Assembly: GCA_027382625.1 (NCBI GenBank)
Contig: JAJKFJ010021473.1
Location: 62,001-126,000, forward strand
DNA from: Tetmemena sp. SeJ-2015
Lineage: Eukaryota > Ciliophora > Spirotrichea > Sporadotrichida > Oxytrichidae
Direction of reading: 5' to 3'
DNA: 64,000 nt
The translations under genes and the position numbers were made by a program. Positions 25,965 to 36,159 of this stretch are shown piece by piece (within the stretch, counting starts at the first letter, position 1; each line of letters opens with the position of its first letter). The notes under the pieces are model-generated. The model made no database searches. It saw only the letters and a program-made list of their open reading frames with translations, and had not been told where the DNA came from.

Positions 25965-27418
25965 ATGGCAACCAACCTAGCTAAGAGACAAGTACAACCT
26001 TAGCAAACACAAGCTAAACTAATGTTCGGAACAGCAACCAAACAAGATGCTGTGTGCACTAAGTGCAAGGGAGAGCTCTCTGAACTTGAGCTCGAGCAAG
26101 AGATCTCTGTGCGTCGGTGGGCGTTTAAACTATCGCACCTGATGCTCCTCTTGTTGCTGCTCCAGAGATCAATGAGGAGAAGAAACTTTTTGAATGCGAG
26201 TAATGTCAACGACAGTTCGAATATCCTCAGAGCCTCAAGCGGCACATCAAGGAAGTCCACTCAGACAAACCTAAGATCTATATGAAGCATTAGAAAGTGG
26301 ACGGTCGCTATCCTTGCTCAACTTGTGAGCAGACATTCTCTCACTCTGCTTTCCTCAAGAAACACATGGAGAAGAAGCACATGGCTGAGTTCGTAATTGA
26401 GGATAAAGAAACTTTAAAGATGGTGCCAGCTAAGAGGCAAGCACGATACCTTGACAAGGTTCAACTAAAGAGGAAGCAAGAGGAGAAGAAGAGGAAGATT
26501 GAGTTCATGAATCAGAAGCCTTAGTGTATGGTGTCAGTAAAGTTCAGCTAGCTCAAAGCAAGACTCCATGCTTGAGAGTTGTAACTTTGGAGGAGTGTGT
26601 TCAAAATTACCTCCACCTTGCTGATGCGAAGCGAAGAGACACCATCATACAAGAAGAGTATGCTTACAAGATCTTCCCTTACGAATACCTTGTAAAGAAG
26701 GAAGAGAGAGGTCTTGAGTTCGCGAACGAACTGACAGTGTTGAGAGAAGCGAGGGACAAAAACTTGAGCTAGTACGTTCTTCATCTTGCTGGTGTTCTTA
26801 TCGATCATGATTACATCGCCATTCGCCTTCCTAAATGGGAGATCACACTAAGAGAATTTCTCAGCACGAGGCGCAACAAGTACTAGCTTACTGCTATTCT
26901 CACTGACCTCGTTAGAGGAGTGATGGAGTTGCATGAGTTGGGATTCGATGCTCAAGCCAGAGAACATCATGATAAACTTTGAACCAGTCAGAGCAACTGT
27001 CATAGACTTCAACAGAGTTGTAAGAAGAGAAAACATTGAGGAAGCATCGGTGCAAGGAACTGCAGGCTACTTCCCATAGAGACAGACTTGGCTCAACGGT
27101 TCAGTGCAGTGGGACATTTGGTCTATAGTTGCAATCATACTTGAATGCGATATGAAACCAGAGGAATACTAACTAGTGTGAAAGTGAAGATGATGCAATA
27201 TAATTCGCAACAAAGACATTGTAAGATAGACAAGGTATCAAGAACCTTTGAAAAAGTTAGTAACAAGTAATAATCAAGCAACCTATGAAACCTAACACTC
27301 AGTTATCTGAGATAGAGAAGCACTTAAAGGTATAAAATTCAGAGAATATGAGACAGACGTCAAGGTCACCTTCCTAGAAGACTTTAGATTGCCTGTTTAG
27401 GGTTAAAATTTAGCATGA
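25965..27418 (+). pseudogene. TBE 57-kDa zinc-finger kinase gene, frame-broken
   Basis: ATG 25965 (MATNLAKRQVQPQQTQAKL). The N-terminal part has C2H2 fingers: CTKCKGELSE, CEQCQRQFEYPQSLKRHIKE, then CSTCEQTFSHSAFLKKHMEK. A Lys-rich linker follows, then a protein-kinase-like domain: EYAYKIFPYEYLVKKEERGL (Lys/Glu region), LRGVMELHELGF-like loop, an altered D-x-KPENIMI catalytic loop, TVIDFNR in place of DFG, and GTAGYFPQ with WDIWSIVAIILECD. This order of fingers plus kinase is that of the TBE 57-kDa protein. Breaks: near 26115, one extra base at about 26951 in the catalytic loop, and a TGA near 27178. The last stop overlaps the inner edge of the right repeat. Confidence 0.8.
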
Positions 27419-27496
27419 TTATAAGTATTAATAAAGAAATTAATTATACACAACTTATTTTCACTTTCTTATCATATTATGGGTTTTGGGGTTTTG
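27414..27496 (-). repeat. TBE right terminal inverted repeat
   Basis: 83 nt, complementary to 25811-25886. It ends in GGGTTTTGGGGTTTTG at 27481-27496. This telomere-like end is part of the transposon, not a chromosome end. Confidence 0.9.
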
Positions 27497-28959
27497 ATTA
27501 AGTTATCTATCTTTACTTAGCGCATTATATAATGCATTTGGAAAAATTAGTGGTTTCTTATTTCATTATCCCATTTCTTTGTAAATCCTTTATGCTAATC
27601 AGAAGTAAATTAATTTTTAATAGTTGATATAAAAGTCTTAAATAAATTGTTAGTTCACCAATTATAGATAAATATAAATGCAGAATTAAGTCCCCGGAGA
27701 CCCATTGAAGTAAAACGAGTAACACTAAAATCCGGACTACATTTCATTTTATTTTAGATGTAGAAGATGTGGATTTGCAGTAACCTTCACAAGAAGAAGG
27801 CATAGACATCTAGCAACAGCCAAACAAACCTTAAAACTTCTTCGAGTGGAATCCTTCAAATCAATAGACAGATAACTAGAATATATAAGTCACTCAAGAA
27901 AATAAGCAGCCAGATTAGCTAAGCCAGTAACAGCTAATAATTTGATAAATTTTGTAATAAATTTATTTTAATTTGGCAATATTTATGTAATTAATAGCTT
28001 AAAATACAAAATAAAAAATAAAATATAGAGCCACCATTTTAGTTTGGAGCAGGAGATTTTTCGCAAGGACCTCCTTTAATAGTGATCGGCCAACCTGTTC
28101 CAAATTCTGCGAATTACCAAGCTCCCAATCCAGCCATATATGAATACAATAAGGTACCGCAATAAAATCCAAGCAATGATTAGATCATGGTAGTTTTGGG
28201 AAGGAAACCCGTTTCACTATTTAAAATCATACTCTTATTATTTCTATAGTGTCCTCATTGCAAAAAACAGATGAATACAGTAGTTTCTAAAGACAAATGC
28301 GACTCTTGCTGTGTTATAATCTTTAGCATAAATGAATGAAGAAGATATAATCTTCCATGTTTTGAAGTGCCTCTTTATTCTTCTGCTAATTGCAATGCTG
28401 TTTCTCTTTATCATTCTCATAATCTTGGCAATTAAACTCCAATCATTTACTGGAATATAAATTGAAAACTTATTGGATTTGGGTCTTGCCTGAAGGACGG
28501 AGGAAATTGCTCTTGCGGAGATGGCAATTGTTGCGATGCCTGCTGCTAATGTTGCTTGTTATCTTCGGCACACCCTCAACCAACAGGTTTTTCAAACTCT
28601 TGCAGCTTTTGCTTTTATGGCCCTTACGGGGACTGCGGATGCGGAGACTGCTGCTACTCCTGGGGGAATTGCTGTAAGCTTAAGGGCAGCCCCATTCGTA
28701 TTCACAGGTGCCAATAATGCAGGAAATAAATCTCTCAGCAAGACATTGCCAACTAGCATTCACAATTATAGGCACAGATAAGAGTCTGAAGTGAAGTTCA
28801 TACCAAATATATAATATACTAATTGATAAAAAAGCATTAAAAAGATTTAAAAAGGTAAATGTTAAAGCTAACGAGTAAATCTTTCTCATAGTCCAGGATT
28901 AAGTTAGTTGAGATGATTATTTTGAGTAAAAATAATAATTTGAAATGGCAATGGACATT
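27497..28959 (+). repeat. Tandem duplication, copy 2
   Basis: Second copy of the unit described at 24335-25810. It begins at the right ATT of the TBE and ends at the ATT inside the fifth codon of the VHS-GAT gene, so it holds the complete promoter side of that gene. Confidence 0.8.
27678..28789 (+). CDS. Cysteine-rich LITAF-like zinc-ribbon protein, copy 2
   Basis: Paralogue of the gene at 24559. It has CPHCKKQMNTVVSKDKCDSC, then a hydrophobic stretch near 28320-28460, then CSCGDGNCCDACCQCC, CGPYGDCGCGDCC and RIHRCQQCRKQ. ATG 27678 (MQNQVPGDPLKQNE), TGA 28787-28789. Here the stretch before the first Cys pair is open in frame, where copy 1 has an extra insertion. An AT-rich insertion at about 27935-28030 and one at about 28320-28460 remain. 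The Cys positions agree in both copies and the coding frame is kept, so both copies were probably under selection after duplication. Confidence 0.65.
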
Positions 28960-31535
28960 GAGGGCATGAGTGTCCAGCAACTCATAGATCTAGTGACTGA
29001 CGTGGACCAAGCAGAAGGCAAAGATAATATGCTGCTGCACATGGAGATTTCTGATAGGATCAAAAGCACTTCAGCCAAGTAAGAATCAACCTATTATCTA
29101 TCACCAATATGATAAAGCACCCTCATCTTGTAAATGAATAAAGAATAGTTCGAGTCATTCTAATTTTCTAGATGGAATATGACTCGTTATTCTTTTCTCA
29201 AATCATCTTCTTTTGACAGCCTCGTCAAATCTCTAACTTACCTATAGTTGCAAGTAAGCCTGCGAGGTAATCCTCCGAAACTTGAAATAGCTGAAAGTGC
29301 TGAGGAAGATAAAGTTGACTCTGGATCTGATAGAAGTATGCTCTAAGAATGGAAACTTGGCTTTCCATAAATATCTCTCCTCAAAGGACTTCTCCGACTA
29401 ATTCCTTCTCCTTCTTTAAAAGGTATTTCCTGTTTTCATCTGAATCCACAATTTATATTCAAAGAGTTTAAACTTCTATATAAACTTGACAAAAAACTAA
29501 TGAATTATAGAGGAGACAAAAGCAAGGCAAGATCATGGGCAAGATAGAGTCAAAGGTAAAGAAAGCGCAAAGAGAGAAAGTAGAAGAGTAAATATTAACA
29601 AATGAAAATACACATTTTAATTACCACAAATATCTATAAATAGAGTTTAGGTGTTGTATTTGATCCAATTGTGGGCGAACATTATGATGAAGGAGGATTA
29701 ATTTCCAGGCTTTCAGCACACCTATCGATAACTCAGGAAAGAAGGAGTTAATTTTCCTGCAAGAGACCCTAATGAAAGAATGCTCATGAGCAGTCTGGGA
29801 GTAGATTCTCCTATGTTCGATTTTGTAGAACAAATCAATGATAATCTATTTACTTTGCTTTAAATCAACGGGATGGCTACTCCTATGGGCGGCGGGAGAT
29901 CTACAGCAACTTCAACTCCTGGCTCAAATAATCGTTAAAATGCTTACTCTATTCTCAAAATAAGTAATGAGAAAATCAATACTCCCTCTTTATAATTAAA
30001 GAATAAGGCAGCAAGACTCAATAGTAGAGTAAGATGAGCAGGAACGATAAGAGTTAGAAAGAAGGTAGAGAGATTTGCAGTAAAGAGATGAAATAGAAGA
30101 TGCGGAGAATATGCAGTTCGAAGATGGGGAGGATGATAATGTTCTTGCAAGAGCGACTGTAGACCCTCAAGAGGTATCTATAAATTTTTCTAAATTTGCA
30201 TATTTTATAGTACGAGATAATCAAAATAAGTATACATTTTAAAGCTGATTTTTAAATCAGAAGCAGTTTGCAGTTGCTAGCGGATATCCAACTAACAGCT
30301 GAGACTTTGGAGGACATGAAGTCAGAGGTGCCACTGACATTTATCAGACCTGCCTGATGATGCGCAGACGAGTAGCCCGCATAGTGCAAGCCAAATCCTT
30401 CTCAAATGTGGACATAGAAGTGTGGCTGAATTACTTTCCATCATCGACTATATTGACACAAAATTAGAGTCCTACAAAAAGCAGTATCTCAAATTGAAGA
30501 ACAAAACCCTTAGAGAAATACAGTCTAAGAAAAATAAGATGGATTAAGAGGAGGCCAAAAATCAAGACAATAGTATAAAAAATAGTAGTGTGATTTTTTA
30601 AGACGATGATGATAATGACAGCGATAGCGAAGGGGAGAGGAAGAAAAAGAAGAAAAGCAAAAAGAATAAGAAAAAGAAAAGAAGTGCACTAATTAATAGT
30701 CATTTATAATTGTAATCTATATAATAGAGTGCGAGTTAAAGTGAGGAAGAGCAAGAATAAAATGCTCAGGAAGAGGAAAGCAAGCAACAAAAAGAAGTAG
30801 GAGGCTTTAAGAGATTAGCTGCTCCTCCAACTAGTAAATCACACGTCATTCAAAATTTGCAAAGACTGAAGGAAAAGCTCAGACAGGAATAGAGACTAGA
30901 AACCGGATAGGATATAGAAGCTGATGGAGGGAATGGAAATTTATAACAAAGCTCGGATGCAAATAATGTTATGGATATGCTTATTCATTAAATTAGGAGG
31001 GGATGATTTACCCTCATTTTATTTATGAGATTGACTTGGATATTAAGAGTGAGCCTCAAAGCATATAACCATAAAGTTCAAGCTAGTAATAAACTAATCT
31101 CGTAGCAGGATTAGATGACTTATTTATAAGTGATAGCGTTCATCCTGCTAACGGAGGCTTTGTACAAAATAATAAACTGCTCCTAAATTCTAACCTAATC
31201 TAGGATTTCTACCGATGCAAGCTTAGATTCAACCCTAGTAGATGTATGCAAATCCAGCTATGGGGATAAATGGCATGGGCTTAAATGGAGGATATCATTT
31301 AGGAGGCCAACAATAATTTCCCGTTCAACCTCAGATATAGCCCTAAATGTTGCCTTTAATCAATAATCAATCTGCAATTGCTAATTCTCAAATCCAGCCC
31401 CAGCAATTCCAATAGATGTAACCTTAAATTCAACCCTAGAACTAATAACAGTAGCCATAGAGCACAGGCGCTATAAATAATGGCAACGCAGTAGCTGGAG
31501 GTGATGATTTCTTTTCTAGTTTAGCTCACCGCTGA
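28945..31535 (+). CDS. VHS-GAT domain adaptor (TOM1/GGA-like)
   Basis: Sorting adaptor for ubiquitinated or clathrin-coated cargo at endosomes or Golgi. The N-terminus starts the VHS domain (MAMDIEGMSVQQLIDLVTDV, then MEISDRIKSTSAK). After a gap the VHS end follows (LIQLWANIMMKEDQFPGFQH, then YRQLRKEGVNFP). A GAT three-helix region comes next (LLADIQLTAETLEDM, EVRGATDIYQTCLMMRRRVA, then VAELLSIIDYIDTKLESYKK). The tail is Lys-rich, then Gln/Pro-rich (QPQQFQQMQPQIQPQNQQQQ), and ends DDFFSSLAHR at TGA 31533-31535. The VHS core between 29080 and 29600 is not readable and probably lies in small segments among IESs. A gtaag intron start follows TSAK. A frame slip occurs near 30430. Confidence 0.75.
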
Positions 31536-31684
31536 AAGGGAGAAACTTGTGTCTTTAGATTAAATTTTAAATCAATTATCTACACTCAGAGCTATCTCAA
31601 GATTAAGATAAAAATGTTATTTTATAATAAAATTCAATCAGCATTATTCTCAAAATTAGTCACTAAACATTTTTTAAAAATAGA

Positions 31685-32994
31685 ATGGAATCAGCTTAGT
31701 AAAATTCATAACTTCAGTTGAAGCGAATGGAGACTGGAGCTCTTTTTAAATATATAGAGAGTTTCCAAGGACTCAATCTCTTTAATTCAGAAGTCGCGAG
31801 TGCTTAAGACAAGAGTCCCCAGACTGCAAAATCATTAAATCATCATTAATAAGAGGAAAATTTGCTTAAATCCTATATTTTTATTGGAAAGAAAAGAAAG
31901 TCATACTGAACCAACTACTATAAAAATATATGTCTATTGTTTTACTGCCATTGAGCACCTATGGTAAATCATTAGATCTTCTAAACTTAAAAAAAATCTT
32001 AGATATATTGAAAAGGCTTTTTCTATATTTATGCACGAGGGAGAAGAAGGAAATAGTAGAGTGAACGAAGAGGACTTTCTGAAACGAGCTGGTGATTTAT
32101 TTTAATTACTATTGAAAAGTTAGTTGAATTAAAGCCTTTCTTCACGAAGCTTTGTACCACGGTTAGCCAAGCTTATGATGCTTTTGTATCAACGAACGCT
32201 ATTTATAATGAAAAAATATATTTTATTTCGCAAATGACCTTGAGGCGGGAAAGGTATAACGGATTGAATCTATTTAACAGCAGAACTAAATAGCAAAAGT
32301 GGGGTAGGTGCATGGTAAAAGTAACTCATAGGAGGCTGTGGGTCCTATATTTTGGGAACAGCTGTTTCACCATATTGTTCAAATGAGGGACGCCTATTCA
32401 TCAGAGGACAAGTAAGAGGATGTGCAACAATCTAGACGAACTAACTTTATTAGGCATTAATATTATTTGAGAACAGAGCAGGAAAGGAAAAGCCAGCGAT
32501 TGGAAATAGAATAGTTTGAAGCAGAGTTGGAGAATAAAAGGAAGTAGTACGAGGGCTAGCCAGCCATCAAAGTTTAATACTTATCAATTACTTATTTAAA
32601 GTTGTAATGGATATGCTGATAGAAGCATATAATGAATCGAGAAGAGTGCAAATGCAAGTGGAGGAGATGCGCAGAATTAAGGCAGCCAAGTAGAACGAAA
32701 CACTATGCCAAACTTATTTAACTATCTATGATTTATATCAATGCCAAAAGCCAATAACGAAAATTAGTCTAAGTAAAAAAGAAAGGAAGCAGCTAAGAGA
32801 GTTATCACCAAAAATGAAGAACAAAACTGTTCTAAGTGCAACCAAATTATTTTATCATGGCAGGAAAGTTATTTATAATCGCCAGCATATAATTTAATTT
32901 ATTTAGAGTTACCAAAGGAGGCTGTTGTAGAAAGAAAAGAATTGAGTTCACATGCACCAATTGCGAGAACAAAAATAATAAAAATTTTGTATGA
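31685..32994 (+). CDS. Unknown helical protein with CxxC pairs
   Basis: I do not recognise this gene. ATG 31685 (MESAQQNSQLQLKRMETGAL). Segments: an N-terminal frame to about 31910; 32033-32230 (HEGEEGNSRVNEEDFLKRAG); 32250-32610, strongly helical (RHQYYLRTEQERKSQRLEIE, then FEAELENKRKQYEG); and 32605-32950 (MDMLIEAYNESRRVQMQVEE). Two Cys pairs near the end (NCSKCNQII at about 32825 and CTNCENKN at about 32950) could form a zinc ribbon, but they sit in different frames. The segments are separated by short AT-rich sequence, so IESs or slips are present. Stop TGA 32992-32994. Confidence 0.5.
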
Positions 32995-33177
32995 ATTAGT
33001 CACATTTTTCCTATAATATAAAGTAGAAGCACTAAGATGCAAATAAATTAAAAAAATTAGAACTCAAATAAATCGTAGATTCGCGCTAATATTTCTTAAA
33101 AATTTTTCAAATAAATTAAATGATAGTTTTTATTGCAGAGTATTATATACATTAGATTTGGAAAATTTGAATCTGAA

Positions 33178-34638
33178 ATGGAAAACAGAAACCTGAAGTC
33201 ACCTGCCCCGGTCACACCCTGGCGCCTCAGATCCCCCTTAGATTTTAAACTGATCAAGGAGGAAAACCACAAATAGACTAGAAAAGCCAAGATGCAACTT
33301 TGTAGAGCGACATTAGTGTCTTTCTTCTTCATTATCACTCAGATGATTGGAGGTTACCTCGCCCAATCAATCGCTATCTTTACTGATTCGGCCCACATGG
33401 CCACAGATTTCTTAGGATTCGGAATATCTATTCTGTCAATCATTATGGCTAAGCGCAGAGCCACCAAGTAACTTACCTTCGGCTATCACAGAGCCGAAAT
33501 CTTAGGAACTTTGATTAGTGTATCATTAAATTCTTAGAAGAATTTTTAGCTTAAGTATTAATTTGAGTGTGTTCTTTATTTGGGGAATTACAATTTTCTT
33601 GCTGTTTGCTGCCACTGACAGAATCTATAACCCAGTTGAGATCCAAAGCGGCATCATGGTCATTGTCGCCATAGTAGGACTCTGCTTCAACATTATTCAA
33701 ATGAAAATCTTAGAGCCAGATGAAATCGAGCCCAACTATTTATTTTTAAACTATGGACAGGTCAAGCAAGAGAACACTCAGAATTAGGCTGTGAAGGGAC
33801 CCCAGCAGTAAGATCAAAATTCTTCCATTAAGCAAAAACAATATAGAGTCAATAACAGCGAGTTGGCTGAGGGCTTAATAGATAGAGAGAATCAACCCTC
33901 CACTGATTCAATTTTGTCAATTTTTATACTGAAAATCAAGGAAAAGTGTTCTCAACCCCAGGACAGAACAGAGCCACCCCCTCATAATAGAGAACTATTC
34001 TTAACATCAAAAAAGAGACTCTTGAGAAGACTCCAAGGTGGAACATTAACGTGAATCATTTTGTGAAATAAGTTTAATTTGACAAGCGCTTATCTTCACG
34101 TTTTGGGAGATTTGCTAATGAGCGTGGGTGTAATCATCGCTTCTGTTATCATCTACTTTAAACCCGAATGGAGAATTGCTGATCCCCTCTGTACCTTCCT
34201 CTTCTCAATTAATTAATTGATCAAATTTATGATTATGTTAAATTATTGTGGTGTTCACTACAATCCCCGTTGTGAAGGAATGCACCTTCGTCCTACTTGA
34301 AGGTTCGCCAGATTCAATTGATGCTGAAGACTTGACAGCAGATCTCCTAAGCATTAATGGTGTTGTGGATATGCACGATTTCCATTTCTGGGCCATTAGT
34401 ATCATATTTGTATCTTATCTTCATTTATGTTAATCAACAAGTTCTCTCTGAGCGCTCATTTAACCTCACTCACCCCTCTGAAAACACTCCAAGATGCCAC
34501 TCTCATGCTCAGAAATAAGTTTGCTTTTATCTTTAATATAATTTTTGTAAGTACAATTTATTCCACACTACAATTCAAGTGGAGGCAGTTGAGGATAGCA
34601 AATTCCACTTCAAGTGCGAACACGATCTTCACGAATGA
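33178..34638 (+). CDS. Zinc transporter of the cation diffusion facilitator (ZnT) family
   Basis: Exports Zn2+ (usually by H+ exchange) from cytosol into vesicles or out of the cell. Visible features: [20 protein letters not shown] (TM1) leading to [13 protein letters not shown] (TM2, the HxxxD zinc site); [14 protein letters not shown] joined to [40 protein letters not shown] (TM5, second HxxxD site), [17 protein letters not shown]; and the cytosolic domain ([17 protein letters not shown], then [24 protein letters not shown]) ending KCEHDLHE at TGA 34636. ATG 33178. Four IESs with pointers AGTGT, TGA, AATTA and ATCA are listed below; a fifth interruption lies near 34520. The cytosolic loop before TM5 is long and Gln-rich, as is usual for the His-rich loop, but has few His. 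Confidence 0.9.
33517..33565 (+). other. IES 1 of the ZnT gene, pointer AGTGT
   Basis: AGTGT at 33517-33521 and 33566-33570. Removing one copy plus the 44-nt AT-rich spacer gives [16 protein letters not shown], which aligns without a gap to the ZnT family. Ends are not GT-AG. Confidence 0.9.
34052..34079 (+). other. IES 2 of the ZnT gene, pointer TGA
   Basis: TGA at 34052-34054 and 34080-34082. Removal of 28 nt joins NINV to [10 protein letters not shown], as in other ZnT proteins. Confidence 0.8.
34207..34240 (+). other. IES 3 of the ZnT gene, pointer AATTA
   Basis: AATTA at 34207-34211 and 34241-34245. Removal of 34 nt joins DPLCTFLFS to [13 protein letters not shown] in frame. Confidence 0.85.
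34401..34432 (+). other. IES 4 of the ZnT gene, pointer ATCA
   Basis: ATCA at 34401-34404 and 34433-34436. Removal of 32 nt joins HDFHFWAIS to [12 protein letters not shown] in frame. Confidence 0.85.
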
Positions 34639-35028
34639 GCTTCAAACAACTAGTAAGAGTAAAATTTATGATATCGTTAATTTTAAAGAGGTAGTCTCAG
34701 AGACAAATATATAATCAATTAGGTTTGGAGTAATTTAGGCCAAACTATTTTAATTCAAATAACATGCAATTTATAAATAACCAAGAACATTTCTACTGAA
34801 TCTGTCCAAAATATTAAAATATTATTCTCTCATACTAATTAATAAATGAAAGTATTGGATGAAATTTTTTCTCAACAATTTTACAAATGTATTAAATATC
34901 AAATGAGCATTTTGAATTAAAAATATTCATATAATTTTTATTTTGTCCTAAAATTGTATGTAAAGCATGAATAAATTTGACGTTAGATTAATTAACTTTT
35001 ATACATTTTGATAATTTGAGACTATAAT
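34639..35028. other. AT-rich spacer
   Basis: No gene-like frame or repeat seen between the ZnT gene and the third LITAF-like gene. Confidence 0.5.
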
Positions 35029-36126
35029 ATGAATTTATTTGAAGGAGGATTCACTGCACTCGTAATAATTTCTTATTAATATCCATTTAGTAAGTTATTA
35101 GACCTTTATTTACAAGAATAGTTGAAAGATAGATACTGAATTTTATAAATATAATCTCAATTTGGGAAACTTGATAGATCAATCAGAATCTTTGCAAATG
35201 GAAGGAAACCCAAAAAACAACATAGCTTTTGAAGATGAAGAAGACATTGAAAAGAAATATTCATATTTAACTTATTATAAAAAAGCAAAAACTTATTCCA
35301 AAATAAGAAGGCGAGACAACAACAGAGTCGTAAGTACCATTAACCAAATTTACTAATCTAGAGATAATCAAAATCCTCCTCGCTAATTCAAATTCATGAA
35401 TTTAATATTTACTTTTCGCTCTGGAAATAGATCAACAAATACTACGATTTCGGACCGAACCCATATGAAACTTATAACACTGGGGCTTCTTAGAAAAATA
35501 AAACTATCCTAATTAGAGTGATTACAATGCCTATGTGAACTCAATTCTAAATTATTTTCAGAATGCAGTCAGCACCGATGTACAAGGCATTCCAATAGGA
35601 GCACCTCTGCTAGATTTAGAAAGGCAATCTGCTCCTTAACCTGCTGTAGTCGCTCGTGAATTTTTTATTAAATTTAAGTGAAGCGAACAGTCAATTAGTG
35701 CCAGCTAAGAATGAAGGATTTCCTAACTTTACCTTCACACTCAGTTAATAGAAAATGTCCCTTTTGTGAGCACTAAGGAATGACAATAGTTTAAAAGGAC
35801 AAGTACGATGCCTGCTGCGACGTGTTTTTTCTACTTCCTAAAGTTCCTTATTTTTGCTCTTGTGATTGCCATAATCATAGCAGTGATTGTGTTGATTGCA
35901 ATAGCATGTTGCTTTAATTTTTAATTTTTGATTTTGCGGAGAGGGTGGAGGTGGAGGGAGTAATGCGAATTGTGGAAATTGTGACTGCATTATTATATGT
36001 GGACCAATGGGCGACTGTGGATGTGGAGATTGCTGCGAAGCTTGCTGCTAGGATGAGGAGAAGTCTAAGAAAAAACATAGATGCTCCAAATGCCATAAAA
36101 CAATAGGATATTCAATCCGCGAGTGA
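35029..36126 (+). CDS. Cysteine-rich LITAF-like protein, third and diverged paralogue
   Basis: Same architecture as the pair at 24.6 and 27.7 kb: KCPFCEHQGMTIVQKDKYDA with CC following, a strong membrane segment (FLIFALVIAIIIAVIVLIAI), then GGGGGSNANCGNCDC, CGPMGDCGCGDCC, and HRCSKCHKTIG before TGA 36124. The first half of the zinc site has one Cys replaced (KYDACC for KCDSCC). The N-terminal part (MNLFEGGFTAL at 35029, then SESLQMEGNPKNNIAFEDEE) is unrelated in detail to the other two. Segments near 35328-35440, 35520 and 35690-35755 look like introns or IESs. It is not part of the tandem unit, so this copy is older. Confidence 0.6.
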
Positions 36127-36159
36127 ATACAATAATGAAACTTCAAGCACATTATAGTT

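Larger units (their letters stand above)
25811..27496 (+). mobile_element. TBE (telomere-bearing element), internally deleted
   Basis: The left end is CAAAACCCC followed by ATAATATGATAAGAAAATG. The right end is the complement of CAAAACCCCAAAACCC followed by ATAATATGATAAGAAAGTG. The flanks are ATT at 25808-25810 and ATT at 27497-27499, the three-base ANT target duplication known for TBE elements of stichotrich germline genomes. Full TBEs are about 4 kb and carry a 42-kDa transposase, a 22-kDa and a 57-kDa zinc-finger kinase gene. This copy is 1.7 kb and has only the zinc-finger kinase, itself broken. It must be removed during macronuclear development. Confidence 0.9.

Noticed and set aside
27481..27496. 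GGGTTTTGGGGTTTTG as a chromosome telomere
   Set aside because: It is matched by an inverted copy at 25811 with about 70 further complementary bases and an ATT duplication outside, so it is a TBE end.
33517..33570. Break in the ZnT gene as a spliceosomal intron
   Set aside because: No GT-AG choice restores the frame, whereas removal between the AGTGT repeats does so exactly.
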